64,000 bases of DNA from Mesostigma viride (GCA_009746045.1 RPFO01000002.1:1829006-1893005); one strand, 5' to 3'; counted from the stretch's first letter, positions 1-11,662 are shown. Program-made: numbers and translations. Notes: generated from the sequence alone by a model not told the origin.

Positions 1-784
1 AAGATGAGGTACGGCAGGTTGGGTGGTTGTCAGTTTTTCCCCATCAATGCCAGGCCATTAAGCACGCCGGGCCCTCTTAATGGCATGCTTTCCTAGCCCT
101 TGAAGCACGTCCGCCAGTCTGCGTCCATGTTCGTATCGTCGCTTTAAATAGTTGATGCCGAGTTTGGTCTTATCTTTGTTGTTTCTGCCGTGGCGACACA
201 TGCAGGACGAACACATGCTGTACGGTTACCGGTTACTGCTTTTGCCCCATCAACTTTGAGGACATGTGTTACAGGAGGTCCAAGGTCTCCCAACCCTGCT
301 CCATAGCGCGGAGGGACAGAAACAGCTGGATGCTTGGCCCCTGCTTGCACCCAGTCAAAACAGCGGCTTCCTGTGACATTTGTCTGCTTCCTAGGCGTAT
401 TGGGGGGATATCCAGCCTGCTAGGGCCATCTTCATCTTCTCTCTCCGCAAATGCTGCTCCAAATACATTTGTTGTATCCCAAGTATAAGCAATTATTTGG
501 TAACATACAGAATTACTGCATTGTTGTGAACAAAGTAGTTGCGTCGTACTCTTGTGTACGAATGCATGGGTGATTGCGTCGAACTCTTTTGCTGCCCGCT
601 GTTGGCCCCATCCTGGTATGCCCTCTATGCCTTGTTGTTTGCTACTGTTGCCCTGTTATTTAACTGCCTTCTATGCCCTACCGTGCACTTGGTTATATCG
701 TTTCCTTGCCCCTAAGCAAATGTGTGTGTCATGCTCTCCCCTTACTTACATCCCTGCCACGCGTCCCATCCCCTCCTCCCCCAG
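1..784. other. 5' flank or intron before the first visible HGH1 exon
   Basis: I see no exon I can support here. HGH1 proteins have roughly 100 residues before the part encoded at 785, so the missing N-terminal exons lie in this stretch or, more likely, to the left of the window. The open frames present do not resemble armadillo repeats. The last bases before 785 form a C-rich tract ending in CAG, a normal 3' splice site. Confidence 0.4.
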
Positions 785-3700
785 GGCATCTCCCGGGCCG
801 CCCTGTCCACCTTGGTCAACCTGGCTGGTGACCTGGACACAGCGTCGCAGATGGCTGCCGTCGTGCCGCGCCTGATGGAGCTGGTCAAGGCCAAGGGATA
901 CGCGCACAAGGGGCTGTGCTTCAGCGCGCTGGCCAACATCACCCGCGACGTGGAGGGGGCACGCGCGCTGCTGCAGGTGTGCTAGCACGATGGTCTTTAT
1001 GTTGACGTTTGGTGCTGCAGACATGCCAGCAACTAGGGTGGCTAGTTGATGTTGGGTGCTGCAGGTACGCCAGCAACTAGGGTGGCTGGTTGATGTTGGC
1101 TGCTGCTGGTACGCCAGCAGCTAGGGTGGTTGGTTGATGTTGGGTGCTGCTGGTATGCCAGCAGCTAGGGTGGCTGGTTGACGTTTGGTGCTCCCCTCCT
1201 CCCCTCCTCCCCCCCTCTCCTCCTCTCCTCCTCCCTCGCTCTCCTCCTCCCCTCCTCCCCTCCTCCCCTCCTCCCTCCTCCTCCTCCCCTCCTCCCCTCC
1301 TCCCCTCCTCCCCTCCTCCCTCCTCCCCTCCTCCCCTCCTCCCCTCCTCCCCTCCTCCCCCTCCTCCCCTCCTCCCCTCAGTTAGCGGTAGAGCAGATTG
1401 CTTGAGAATGCAGAAAGCCTTTGTGAGCAATGAATTGCTTGGTTCATTAGAAAATAGGTTTACCCTTTATCAACGTTCCTCTCACTTGCCGCGCCGCCAG
1501 TGACCGTTGGGTGCCCTTTATCAACGTTCCTCTCACTGGCCGCGCCGCCAGTGACCGTTGGGTGCAGACCGTTGGCCCGAGGCCGCACGATGACAGGTAG
1601 CAGTCTAGTCACTGCATCGTGTGATCACAGATCAATGCACGCTGCAGTACGTTCCCTATCTAGGATACTCTAGTACCGTCGAATGGCAGGACACTACGTA
1701 TATTGGGTACTGACATCTGTCACGTACCCCAGTACCCAAAGTACCTATCTAGGGAAACGTATGCGACTCGACTAGCAGTCCTATCTGCATAGCCTACGTG
1801 GTATTTATATTCACATACCAACGTAGGTTTACAAGGCTTATTCATACGTTGTATTCACAATGCCTTTGAGACTTAGTCTGCAGCAAAGCATGGAGACTAA
1901 CTCCAGTATTGTTTTATTCTTTATTTATTATGCAGGTGCAGTTGTTTTTAAGTTGATTAGGGGTACAAAAGAGACATGGCTGGTTGAGCCAGGTTGGTTA
2001 CAGCTGGTTGTTCTGGCCAGGTGTTGGATTGCACATTAAATAAGGTGTACACAGCTGGTTGGTTTGGCCAGTTATTGGAGCACACATTAAATAAAGTGGA
2101 TAAAACGTAAGGCTTGTGCCCTCAAGCTGGATATGGATAAAAAAATGACCTAGTCAGCACCCACACCCCACAGCAAATGTGTTGAATTTTACGGCGCCCC
2201 GCAGCTATCGCTGTGGTTGAGGGGGTGTGGTGGTTGTGTACTGAACTATAGCCAGACATTTTATTCATACACTGACACGGATACCATATGGATTCATATT
2301 GTCAAATAGTAGCTGGTATTGTGGACCAGCTGCATCCCTCAGCTTGGTTAAGGCATCTGCTCGGTTTTCTTCATCTTCAACATGATGCCAGCTGGAGAAG
2401 TAGGTGGCCTCATGTTTGAGGATCACCCAATCCAGGTCAGTGTGGACAGCAGCAGAAACAGATTTCTTGGTTAGAAAACTGATCACAGAATAGCTGTCAG
2501 TATAGAGATGTGAGATGACATTGCATGTGCTGCCTTCCTGGGTTTGTAACCAGGTGAGCATGTGTTGCAGGGAGCGAGCATGCAATGCAGCAGACACCAC
2601 AGCACGACATTCCGAGTTGCTGGTGCCAGGTTTTCTGCGGTGTAGTCTGATGTGCCAGGAAGTGAGGGACATGTAATCTGACCTGTTGGTGAGAAAAAAC
2701 ATCCCTGATTCCCGAGCCCCCATCTGATTGATTGTTCTGCTCTCCATGGAGCTGTCCATGACACTGTGGATGTGAATCTCTTCCATCAGATTCAGACCAT
2801 AGAGGATGAGGGGAGGGATAGGCGTCTGCCGAAAGATAACAACAAGAAGCCGGCTGGTGATGCGGCGATCTCCAAGAAAAAGAAAAAGCAAAAAAAGAAC
2901 AATACCAATGCCAGCCAGGCGGAGGGGCCGGCTGCCGAAAGGCAGTCCGAACAACCCCCCTCCCCTGTGCGATAGCCGGAGGACAAGACGGTTCCCCCCC
3001 TGGGGAACCGACCAACCCTCTCCCCCGGCGGCTGCGACAGCCGCAACCACGGCTGCCGCGGCCATGGCTGTGGCAAGGCCCTCGGAAAACAACCCCTCAG
3101 GCAACCCCGGCCCCGTGCCGGTTCCTGGGGCTTCCGAGGCCCCACAGTCCGGACCTCGGACGTCCACCATTCGGGAGCTTTTGCCCCGACAGACGGCGTC
3201 CGTGGCTCCGGACGGGATGATTACCTTTCGTCCCGCCACATCAAACCTCAATGTCCCCTTCGCCCAGGGACACAACCTTATTGAGCTACAGCTCGGGCGG
3301 CCCTCCAGCCTTCTTCGCAAGAAGAAGGATATGGAGAGCGTTAAGCTCACTCGGGTGCTGCGCAGGCCCGTCGCTCCCGTCGCCGGACAACCCATGTCCG
3401 ACGACGAGGTGTCGGACACCGCCAGCCTCCCCGACGGGGAGCAAGAAATCTACCTCACCCCAGCGCTCCTGGCCGTGGAGCAGGCAGCGCTGGTGGCAAA
3501 TGAGGAACGCCGCGCGCGGCAGTGCGACCGGGAGGTCCGTCGTGAGGCGGCCTTCCGGTTCGCTGCCAAGCGGCAAGAACTTGAAGAGGAGGCTGCCCGT
3601 CGCCTGGCCACCCACCAGGCGATGGCGGCCGCGTACCGTGAGGCCACTCAACGGTTACGTGACCTCCTTAAAAATGCTGACTATCAGATGGAATAAGCTG

Positions 3701-6700
3701 ATGGTCAAGACCTGGCCGCCCTAGCGCGGTCAGCACACTTCAAGTCAATGGACTCCATAACCCGATCCCGGGTGACGGAGGCCATTGTGGCCCAGCATGG
3801 GGTGGTGCCTGAGGAGGCCCCCCCGCTGGCAGCCACTGAGGGTCCATCCCCCCCCCAACCCTACAAGTCCAAGGAGGGCCTTCTGGTCCTGGACATGGGG
3901 AAGGGCAAGCGCCATGACTTTGAAGTCAGGGACGCCCTAGTGGTGGGAGACCCCATGCCTGACATCCCCTCTGATGAGGCGGCCTTCCAGGCTGCCCTCA
4001 GGGAGCATGAAATCAGGAAGGAGATGAAAAGGCTCCAACGGGAAGAGGCTGCCAGGAGGGCAGCGGCAGACACCCCTGCCCGCCCCTCCTCGGCTGGGGC
4101 TGGCCCCAGTGGGGTTACTTGGACCCCCCCGGGCTCACCCCGGGCCCCCAGGGCCCCCTCTCCCCCTCCCCCACCACCCCAGGTTCGCCCTGTGGGCTCA
4201 GGCACCCTCCCCACACAGGGGGAGGTGCCAGGACCCCAGGAGGCCCTGGGGGGAGGTCAAGAGGTGCCAAGGGCACCCAACAACCCACCTGCGGAGGTGC
4301 CCCCCCGCCAAGGGGACATCTAGGAGCAGCTACCCCATGCTGGGCCAGAATGGCCTCCGTCACCCGGGATCGGGTTATGGAGTCCATTGCCTTGAAGTGT
4401 GCTGACCGCGCTAGGGCGGCCAGGTCTTGACCATCAGCTTATTCCATCTGATAGTCAGCATTTTTAAGGAGGTCACGTAACCGTTGAGTGGCCTCACGGT
4501 ATGCGGCCGCCATCGCCTGGTGGGTGGCCAGGCGACGGGCAGCCTGCTCTTCAAGTTCTTGCCGCTTGGCAGCGAGCCGGAAGGCCGCCTCACCACGGAC
4601 CTCCCGGTCGCGCTGCCGCGCGCGGCGTTCCTCATTTGCCACCAGCGCTGCCTGCTCCACGGCCAGGAGCGCTGGGGTGAGGTAGATTTCTTGCTCCCCG
4701 TCGGGGAGGCTGGCGGTGTCCGACACCTCGTCGTCGGACATGGGTTGTCCGGCGACGGGAGCGACGGGCCTGCGCAGCACCCGAGTGAGCTTAACGCTCT
4801 CCATATCCTTCTTCTTGCGAAGAAGGCTGGAGGGCCGCCCGAGCTGTAGCTCAATAAGGTTGTGTCCCTGGGCGAAGGGGACATTGAGGTTTGATGTGGC
4901 GGGACGAAAGGTAATCGTCCCGTCCGGAGCCACGGACGCCGTCTGTCGGGGCAAAAGCTCCCGAATGGTGGACGTCCGAGGTCCGGACTGTGGGGCCTCG
5001 GAAGCCCCAGGAGCCGGCACGGGGCCGGGGTTGCCTGAGGGGTTGTTTTCCGAGGGCCTTGCCACAGCCATGGCTGCGGCAGCCGTAGTTGCGGCTGTCG
5101 CAGCCGCCGGGGGAGAGGGTTGGTCGGTTCCCCGGGGGGGAACCGTCTCGTCCTCCGGCTGTCGCACAGGGGAGGGGGGTTGTTCGGACTGCCTTTCGGC
5201 AGCCGGCCCCTCCGCCTGGCTGGCATTGGTATTGTTCTTTTTTTGCCTTTTCTTTTTCTTGGAGATCGCCGCATCACCAGCCGGCTTCTTGTTGTTATCT
5301 TTCGGCAGACGCCTATCCTGCCCATCATCCTCGTCATCATAGGTCAACTTGTTAGCGATGTTCTTCTTCTCCAAAGCCATGAGCGTTGGTAAAATTCAAG
5401 TTAGCGGTAGAGCAGATTGCTTGAGAATGCAGAAAGCCTTTGTGAGCAATGAATTGCTTGGTTCATTAGAAAATAGGTTTACCCTTTATCAACGTTCCTC
5501 TCACTGGCCGCGCCGCCAGTGACCGTTGGGTGCAGACCGTTGGCCCGAGGCCGCACGATGACAGGTAGCAGTCTAGTCACTGCATCGTGTGATCACAGAT
5601 CAATGCACGCTGCAGTACGTTCCCTATCTAGGATACTCTAGTACGGTCCAATGACAGGACACTATGTATACTGGGTACTGACATCTGTCACGTACCCCAG
5701 TACCCAAAGTACCTATCTAGGGAAATGTATGCGACTCGACTAGCAGTCCTATCTGCATAGCCCACGTGGTATTTATATTCACAGACCAACGTAGGTTTAC
5801 AAGGCTTATTCATACGTTGTATTCACAATGCCTTTGAGACTTAGTCTGCAGCAAAGCATGGAGACTAGCTCCCTCCTCCCCTCCTCCCCTCCTCCCCTCC
5901 TCCCCTCCTCCCTCCTCCCCTCCTCCTCCTCCCCTCCTCCCCTCCTCCCCTCCTCCCCTCCTCCCCTCCTCCCCTCCTCCCCTCCTCCCCCCTCCCCTCC
6001 TCAGCTCCTCAACTCCTCAACTCCTCAACTCCTCAACTCCTCAACTCCTCAACTCCTCAACTCCTCAACTCAACTCCTCGACTCCTCACATCCCCTGCCC
6101 TGGACCATAGCTCCCCTCCCCACTCTGCTCCCCTCCTCCCCTCCCCTCCTCCCCTCCTCCCCTCCTCAACTTCTAACTCCTCAACTCCTCAACTCCTCAA
6201 CTCAACTCCTCGACTCCTCACATCCCCTGCCCTGGACCATACCTCCCCTCCCCCCTGCAGAGTGGGGATGAGGCGCTTCAAGGGCTGCCGCTCGCCTACC
6301 TCGTGCACTACTGCGTGGGCGGCGCGGCCACGGGGGCAGCGCCCAGGGACCCTGGCGAGGCGCTGGGCAGCGAGCACGCAGGCCACGTGCTGGTGAACGT
6401 CACGCGGCTCAAGGGTGGCCGCGCGCTGATGCTGGACCCGTCACGCGGCCTGCTGCTGAAGCTGCTGCCTCTGCTGGGGCGCGACGTGACGGCTGACAGC
6501 TCGCAGCGCCTCACAGTACGTATGCGATCGGTTCCATGATTGTATGCTACGCGGGTATCCTTCCATCTCAGCATCGCGACACTATGCAGAGAACCACGAT
6601 CTGTATTTAATATTGACTCATTTTTATCATTATGAGGATATCTAGGAGTCTATACCGATATTCATGATGCGGAGAGAGCGCTCTGTGGCCTGCCCACTTG

Positions 6701-9700
6701 GGGAAATGAGAGAAGCTAGGGCGCCCTCCTCATTGTGTATTATTTAAGGTTGAAGGTTCCTTTATTGGTGCCCACATGAAGCAGTCTACGTGCGAATTAC
6801 TTAATACAGTCATGACCGCGTTAAGTTGCGATCGACGCCTGAAATTTGGCGTCGCAACTTAACGCGGTAACCGGGAGGTCTGCGCGCCCGCCTAGAGCTG
6901 GCGTATATTTTTGCCGCATAAACGTCACATAGCGGGTCCAGACTTGGCCAAGAAAAGGCCTTCTGCGCGGCCAGAAATGGCCTGACACCTACAAATTGAG
7001 GCATCATCGCGTTCAGTTGCGATGGCACCCAGGCTAAAGTTGCGGTCGCCGCCCAAATTTTGGCGTCGCAGCTTAACGGGGTAACGCAACCTTAACGGCA
7101 ACTTAACACGGTAATGACAGTACCGATTTTGGGCCAGAACTGGAATTTTTTTTTCACTTTTATTTCTCATGCGTATTTCGCTATACTGCTAGGTATCAGA
7201 CTGCAATCGATGATTGGAACACTCGACTGCGCAGTGTGCCTTCGCGACATACGACTGCGCGGTGTGCTGTTTGGGGAGTTTCATAATCCTTTTTCTTGTC
7301 AATAGGCCCTTTGTTGTGTCACTTTTGGTGCAATAACGCCCCTTTCGTTGCAGTATCTCCAACCTAAATGTTACCTACGGTGATGCGCTGCTTATTATTA
7401 CGTCCCTCATCGGCTTACAGCGGATGGATGCGCTGCTTATTACTACGTCCCTCATCGGCTTACAGCGGATGGATGCGCTGCTTATTACTACGTCCCTCAT
7501 CGGCTTACAGCGGATGGATGCGCTGCTTATTACTACGTCCCTCATCGGCTTACAGCGGATGGATGCGCTGCTTATTACTACGTCCCTCATCGGCTTACAG
7601 CGGATGGATGCGCTGCTTATTATTACGTCCCTCATCGGCTTACAGCGGATGGATGCGCTGCTTATTACTACGTCCCTCATCTGCTTACAGCGGATGGATG
7701 CGCTGCCTATTATTGCGTCCCTCATCGGCTTACAGCGGATGGATGCGCTGCTTATTACTACGTCCCTCATCGGCTTACAGCGGATGGATGCGCTGCTTAT
7801 TACTACGTCCCTCATCGGCTTACAGCGGATGAATGCGCTGCTTATTACTACGTCCCTCATCGGCTTACAGCGGATGGATGCGCTGCTTATTATTACGTCC
7901 CTCATCGGCTTACAGCGGATGGATGCGCTGCTTATTATTACGTCCCTCATCGGCTTACAGCGGATGGATGCGCTGCTTATTACTACGTCCCTCATCGGCT
8001 TACAGCGGATGGATGCGCTGCTTATTATTACTTCCCTTATCGGCTTACAGCGGATGGATGCGCTGCTTATTACTACGTCCCTCATCGGCTTACAGCGGAT
8101 GGATGCGCTGCTTATTATTACGTCCCTCATCGGCTTACAGCGGATGGATGCGCTGCTTATTATTACGTCCCTCATCGGCTTACAGCGGATGGATGCGCTG
8201 CTTATTATCACGTCCCTCATCGGCTTACAGCGGATGGCACCATGTGGGCAAACCTTGCGCCTCCCCCTCCCCCCGCAAACTTTTGGATATAACTTTTGGA
8301 TATAAGCTTTTTCATCAGTTGTTTCGTAAGCTGTAAGTTCTCACTATTAGGAGAGAGGAATGGAGAGGCAAGAGCAAGTTGGAAAGTGGGTGGGTGGGTG
8401 GGCAGGGAAAATGGGACGGGGGGGGGGGAGAACGAGAAGCAGCTGAGGGTGGTTACTTTCTACTTTGGTTGACCCATGCAAAGAATGCGGTCATGCTAAC
8501 ACTATTCTACATATCATGTGTGTATCCTTCAAGCTTGCTGGTCATCGATATGGTGATTTTCGTTACATCAAGCCCGTGCAGATGTGTTAACCCTCCGCAC
8601 ACACTCGCACCTGCGCACGTTCCTGCCCCCTTCTCCCCCCCCCCCCCCTGCAGGTGGCCACCGTCATCCGCAACTGCTGCTTTGAGTCCGGGTCGTCCGA
8701 TGAGGCGATACGGCCCGTGCTGCAGGCGGCCGTGGCTGCGCTGCTGTCGGCGCTGTCCATGCCTGCGGTGCGTGATGTGGGCAACCACAGCCCTGCCAGC
8801 GAGGACATTGTTTTGTGTGGGGCTGGGCCGTGTCAGGTAGGGGATTGGTAGTGGCCTTTTTTAGCCCCTGCTAGTGAGGGCACTTGATAGTGATACTAGC
8901 CCTGTTCGTGAGCACATAGACCATGACATTTAGTGCGACAGTTAGGGCGCTAATAGTAACACTTCTTCAAGTAAAAATGTCCAGGAAGGTATTTTATTTT
9001 GACTGCCCTGTGGGTGTTGGTGCAAGGGAGTATCTGGCTGCCCTGTAGGTATTGGCTGACACATCCACACAAAAATGTTGGGTGTCATACCTGACTGCCA
9101 ATTCTTTCTTTACCTGACTGCCAATTCTTTCTTTACCTGATTGCCAATTCTTTCTTTACCTGACTGCCAATTCTTACGGGGCATACCTGACTGGGCTAAT
9201 CTCCCCTCGAAGCAGGTCCCCCAACTGTGCACACCGGGCGCCGCTGGCATCCGGGAGGCCGACGGCGGCAGCCAGGTGGCGCCGCAGGAGGACATTGTGG
9301 TGGCGGAGGCTGTGCTGCTGCTGGCTGCTGGCACGATGGGCCACGCGCTGCTGAACGAGGCGGGCGCGCTTGGGGTGCTGCGCAAGTACCTCGAAGGCAA
9401 GCTATTTATAGACCCTGCTCCGAGTGTGGCTTGCATAGTACTGTGATGAAAAATATCTCTGTGTTCTATGTTAGCACCTTGAAGGGAAGCTGCCTATATT
9501 TATGTTAGCACCTTGAAGGGAATCGGCCTATATTTATGTTAGCACCTTGAAGAGAAGCTGCCCATATTTGTGTTAGCACCTTCAAGGGAAGCTGCCTATA
9601 TTTATGTTAGCACCTTGAAAGGAAGCTGCCTATATTTATGTTAGCACCTTGAAGGGAAGCTACTTATATTCATGTTAGCACCTTGAAGGGAAGCTGCCTA

Positions 9701-11573
9701 TATTAATGCTAGCACCTTGAAGGGAATCTGCCTATATTAATGTTAGCACCTTGAAGGGAAGCTACTTATATTTATGCTAGCACCTTGAAGGGAATCTGCC
9801 TATATTTATGTTAGCACCTTGAAGGGAAGCTACTTATATTTATGTTAGCGCCTTGAAGGGAAGCAACCTATATTTATGTCAGCACCTTGAAGGGAACCTT
9901 CCTATATTTATGTTAGCACTTTGAAGGTAAGCTGCCTATATTAATGTTAGCACCTTGAAGGGAAGCTACCTATATTAATGTTAGCACCTTGAAGGGAAGC
10001 TACCTATATTTGTGTTAGCACCTTGAAGGGAAGCTGCCTATATTTGTGTTAGCACCTTGAAGGGAAGCTGCCTATATTTTCGACCCAGAAATTTTTAATT
10101 TTCAAAATTTATTTTATTTTTTTAATGTATTATTATTATTATTTTCAAAGTATGATAAAGGCGAGCTATCTGGATTTCCCATTCAGACGTGAACTCGGAC
10201 ACCCCCTTTGAGGCAACCTTTTCATGTATCCTGTCCCAAGAATGCCATATTTTTTTCATAGTTTACCCACCTATGGTTGTATAGGTAGCCAGAGGTTACA
10301 TTTATCCAAGAAAACGGCAACACAATAGCGTCTAATTTGATCTGCTGCTATGCCTAACCGCCCCTCCAACCCTGAATGTCTGGTATTCGTCGCCAGGTTG
10401 ATGCGCCTGGTACTGCTGGCGCACCCCCCTAATTGTAGCAATTCGCTTTGCAATTTGTTCACTTATGACTAATCCAGTTAACCATGCGCATAGGGCAACC
10501 TGTGCGCACGTGGACTTTTCGTGATAGACTCGGTATGGACATGTGCTACACTAGACGTGACGGGCTCACACCCGGGCAGCCTCTTGGTTTGTCTTTAATA
10601 TGGAGGCAGATGGTACGCAAGGATAGATGGCAAGTAGTGATGAAGGAGACCACCCCCAAGTCTGTGGGGGCTCCGCGTGTGACCGCGTATGGCATTCATA
10701 GCGATTCGGGCCGCGGTGCCCACACCCCTGTAACTAGGACCTAGATAGCTTATACCATCCATCCCATCCCTTGTTCCCCTCCCACTGAGGACTTATGCTC
10801 ACGTGACGCAGTCACGTGTCTATTTATTAATTAATTAATCGGGCAACCTGGCAAACACCTTGGGTTGTGTTTATCCTTGCAGCGGCCACGGATGTGGGCA
10901 GCAGCCTTGGGGGGAGACAAGCAGAAGAATCACGAGTACTCAAACCGCTGCGCCAGGCCATACAAATGGTAAGTGGCTGTTCAAGTTTGTGCAGTGATTA
11001 TCTGATGAAAATGAGGCTTTTAGGTCTCCATTCTGTTGCACCCCAGAAATGTGCCAGGGGCATAGGGTGGGTAAGGAAGCAGTATGTCTTGGTGTTCTGC
11101 GTTTCGCTGGAAAGGTTGGTTGGTGTGATCTACTGGGGTAGTTGGGCTAGAGGGGTGGGAACGTGGGGTGAGAGAGAATGGAGGCCGGGTGGTTGCAAGA
11201 AGTAAACGAAATGAAGTTGGTTTGAAGTTTGCATACAAGCGCAAAGTTGTATAAAATTTTACTGCCACAACTACTACTACTAAGTTGTATTACTACTTGC
11301 TACTATTTTACTACCGTATGTGTTGTATATAGTCAAATGTGTAGGCTTTCCGTTCTACTTCATCTTTCCTAGATGCCGTTGCAAGCTGCACTGTGTTATG
11401 CGTCGACTTTGGTTTAACAGGTCAGCCATCGTGTGCAAATGTGTTGATGTCCTTACATTTTGCTTGTGTGCTGACAGCTGGAAGCACCGGCGCCTGTACC
11501 ACATGACCCTGCCAAGGATGGCAATGCAGGGGAGGATGGTGAAGAACCTGTGGTTGAATTGTATCTAAGTTGA
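785..11573 (+). CDS. HGH1: HGH1-like armadillo-repeat protein (5' end outside window)
   Basis: Exons: 785-976, 6261-6515, 8654-8767, 9216-9396, 10882-10968, 11478-11573 (TGA 11571-11573). All junctions keep one frame: phase 0 everywhere except the 9396/10882 junction, which is phase 1 and uses a GC-AG intron (GCAAGC donor). The translation follows HGH1 closely in order: ALSTLVNLAGD and ALANITRD (first exon), HVLVNVTRLKGGRALMLDP (second), VATVIRNCCFE (third, a hallmark of the family), then EAVLLLAAGTMGHALL (fourth). The last two exons give a less conserved acidic tail ending VVELYLS. HGH1 is a cytosolic chaperone adaptor that, in yeast, helps fold eEF2 with TRiC/CCT and Hsp90; this role is family knowledge, not seen here. 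The introns are unusually loaded: an LTR element, a MITE and four tandem arrays. A TGTAA lies 85 bp after the stop. The family call is firm; the last two exons are less sure. Confidence 0.85.
1001..1190 (+). repeat. About four copies of a 43-bp minisatellite
   Basis: Each unit contains GTGCTGCAGGTACGCCAGCA or a close variant, followed by an ACTAGGGTGGCTGGTTGATG-like part. The unit resembles the exon end and donor at 965-985 (GCTGCTGCAG|GTGTGCTAGCA), so the array may have arisen by copying the 5' splice junction. Confidence 0.75.
1192..1379 (+). repeat. (CTCCC)n pyrimidine satellite, left half
   Basis: Long run of CTCCC units with CTC variants. It ends exactly where the LTR element begins; the same satellite resumes at 5871, so the element split a single array. 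Confidence 0.9.
1380..1902 (-). repeat. LTR of the copia-like element (left copy)
   Basis: Starts AGTTAG and ends CTAACT, which are reverse complements of each other. It is about 50 bp longer than the right copy because of one internal tandem duplication near 1500; otherwise the copies are nearly identical. Confidence 0.85.
2800..5340. repeat. Large inverted repeat inside the copia-like element
   Basis: Arms of about 1 kb (approximately 2800-3806 and 4334-5340) are near-identical reverse complements around a spacer of about 530 bp. Both arms carry gag-like coding sequence in opposite orientation. It is a structural rearrangement of the fossil, possibly from template switching or two head-to-head copies. 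Confidence 0.85.
5399..5870 (-). repeat. LTR of the copia-like element (right copy)
   Basis: Direct repeat of 1380-1902, starting AGTTAG and ending CTAGCT; it abuts the second copy of the CCCTC target duplication. Confidence 0.85.
5871..6245 (+). repeat. (CTCCC)n satellite, right half, with CTCAA variants
   Basis: Continuation of the array at 1192-1379, including stretches of CTCAA repeats and a duplicated block of about 100 bp (around 6015-6120 and 6165-6245). It leads directly into the CAG acceptor at 6258-6260 and so supplies the polypyrimidine tract. Confidence 0.85.
6807..7120. mobile_element. MITE of Tc1/mariner (pogo/Tigger-like) type
   Basis: A 314-bp element with terminal inverted repeats of about 23 bp: left end CAGTCATGACCGCGTTAAGT, right end (reverse complement) CTGTCATTACCGTGTTAAGT. 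TA flanks both ends (6805-6806 and 7121-7122), the mariner target duplication. Internal copies of the TIR motif fold back on the left end (GGCGTCGCAACTTAACGCGG near 6850). There is no coding capacity, so it is non-autonomous. It lies in the HGH1 intron between exons 6261-6515 and 8654-8767. Confidence 0.8.
7383..8236. repeat. About 19 copies of a 45-bp minisatellite
   Basis: Highly uniform 45-bp units (GATGCGCTGCTTATTACTAC, then a CGTCCCTCATCGGCTTACAG-type half). Because 45 is divisible by 3 the array is open in several frames on both strands, giving long but meaningless reading frames. It lies in an HGH1 intron. Confidence 0.95.
9085..9178 (+). repeat. Four copies of a 23-bp tandem repeat
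   Basis: Units of the form TACCTGACTGCCAATTCTTT plus three bases, just upstream of the acceptor of the HGH1 exon at 9216. Confidence 0.85.
9467..10078 (+). repeat. About 17 copies of a 35-bp minisatellite derived from a splice junction
   Basis: Units read TTAGCACCTTGAAGGGAAGC followed by TGCCTATATTTATG-like sequence. The unit aligns with the exon end and donor just upstream (TACCTCGAAG|GCAAGCTATT, 9387-9406), so the array looks like repeated copies of that 5' splice junction. The real donor here is GC, and the copies have GG at the same place. Confidence 0.9.
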
Positions 11574-11657
11574 GTGGCCGCCTTTTATGGCATAACTTTT
11601 GTCCCATCCCTGTGCCATGGGGCACCTACAGATGGACAAGAAAGTAGATCATATGCT

Positions 11658-11662
11658 TGTAA
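11658..11662 (+). terminator. Polyadenylation signal TGTAA of the HGH1-like gene
   Basis: TGTAA, the usual green-algal polyadenylation signal, lies 85 bp after the HGH1 stop codon on the same strand. Confidence 0.6.

Larger units (their letters stand above)
1380..5870 (-). mobile_element. LTR retrotransposon fossil, probably Ty1/copia, inserted in an HGH1 intron
   Basis: Two direct terminal repeats (1380-1902 and 5399-5870) bound the element and the 5-bp target duplication CCCTC flanks it (1375-1379 and 5871-5875). Coding remnants sit mainly on the minus strand: a gag-like basic, Lys-rich region beginning just inside the right repeat, and an RNase H-like segment near the left repeat with motifs YTDSYSV and ADALTK, which favour Ty1/copia. 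Integrase and most of the reverse transcriptase are not recognisable, so the copy is broken and internally rearranged, with a roughly 1-kb inverted duplication. The two terminal repeats are very similar, suggesting a fairly recent insertion. Strand is inferred from the order of the remnants. The family assignment is tentative because the repeat ends are AGTTAG/CTAACT rather than TG/CA. Confidence 0.75.

Noticed and set aside
264-488. Possible earlier exon of the HGH1-like gene
   Set aside because: The translation does not resemble an armadillo repeat or the HGH1 N-terminus, and the ends lack convincing splice sites in the right phase.
7368-8336. Reading frames of 150 to 290 codons on both strands
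   Set aside because: They are produced by a 45-bp tandem repeat, whose period is a multiple of three. The peptides are pure 15-residue repeats, open on both strands, inside an HGH1 intron.
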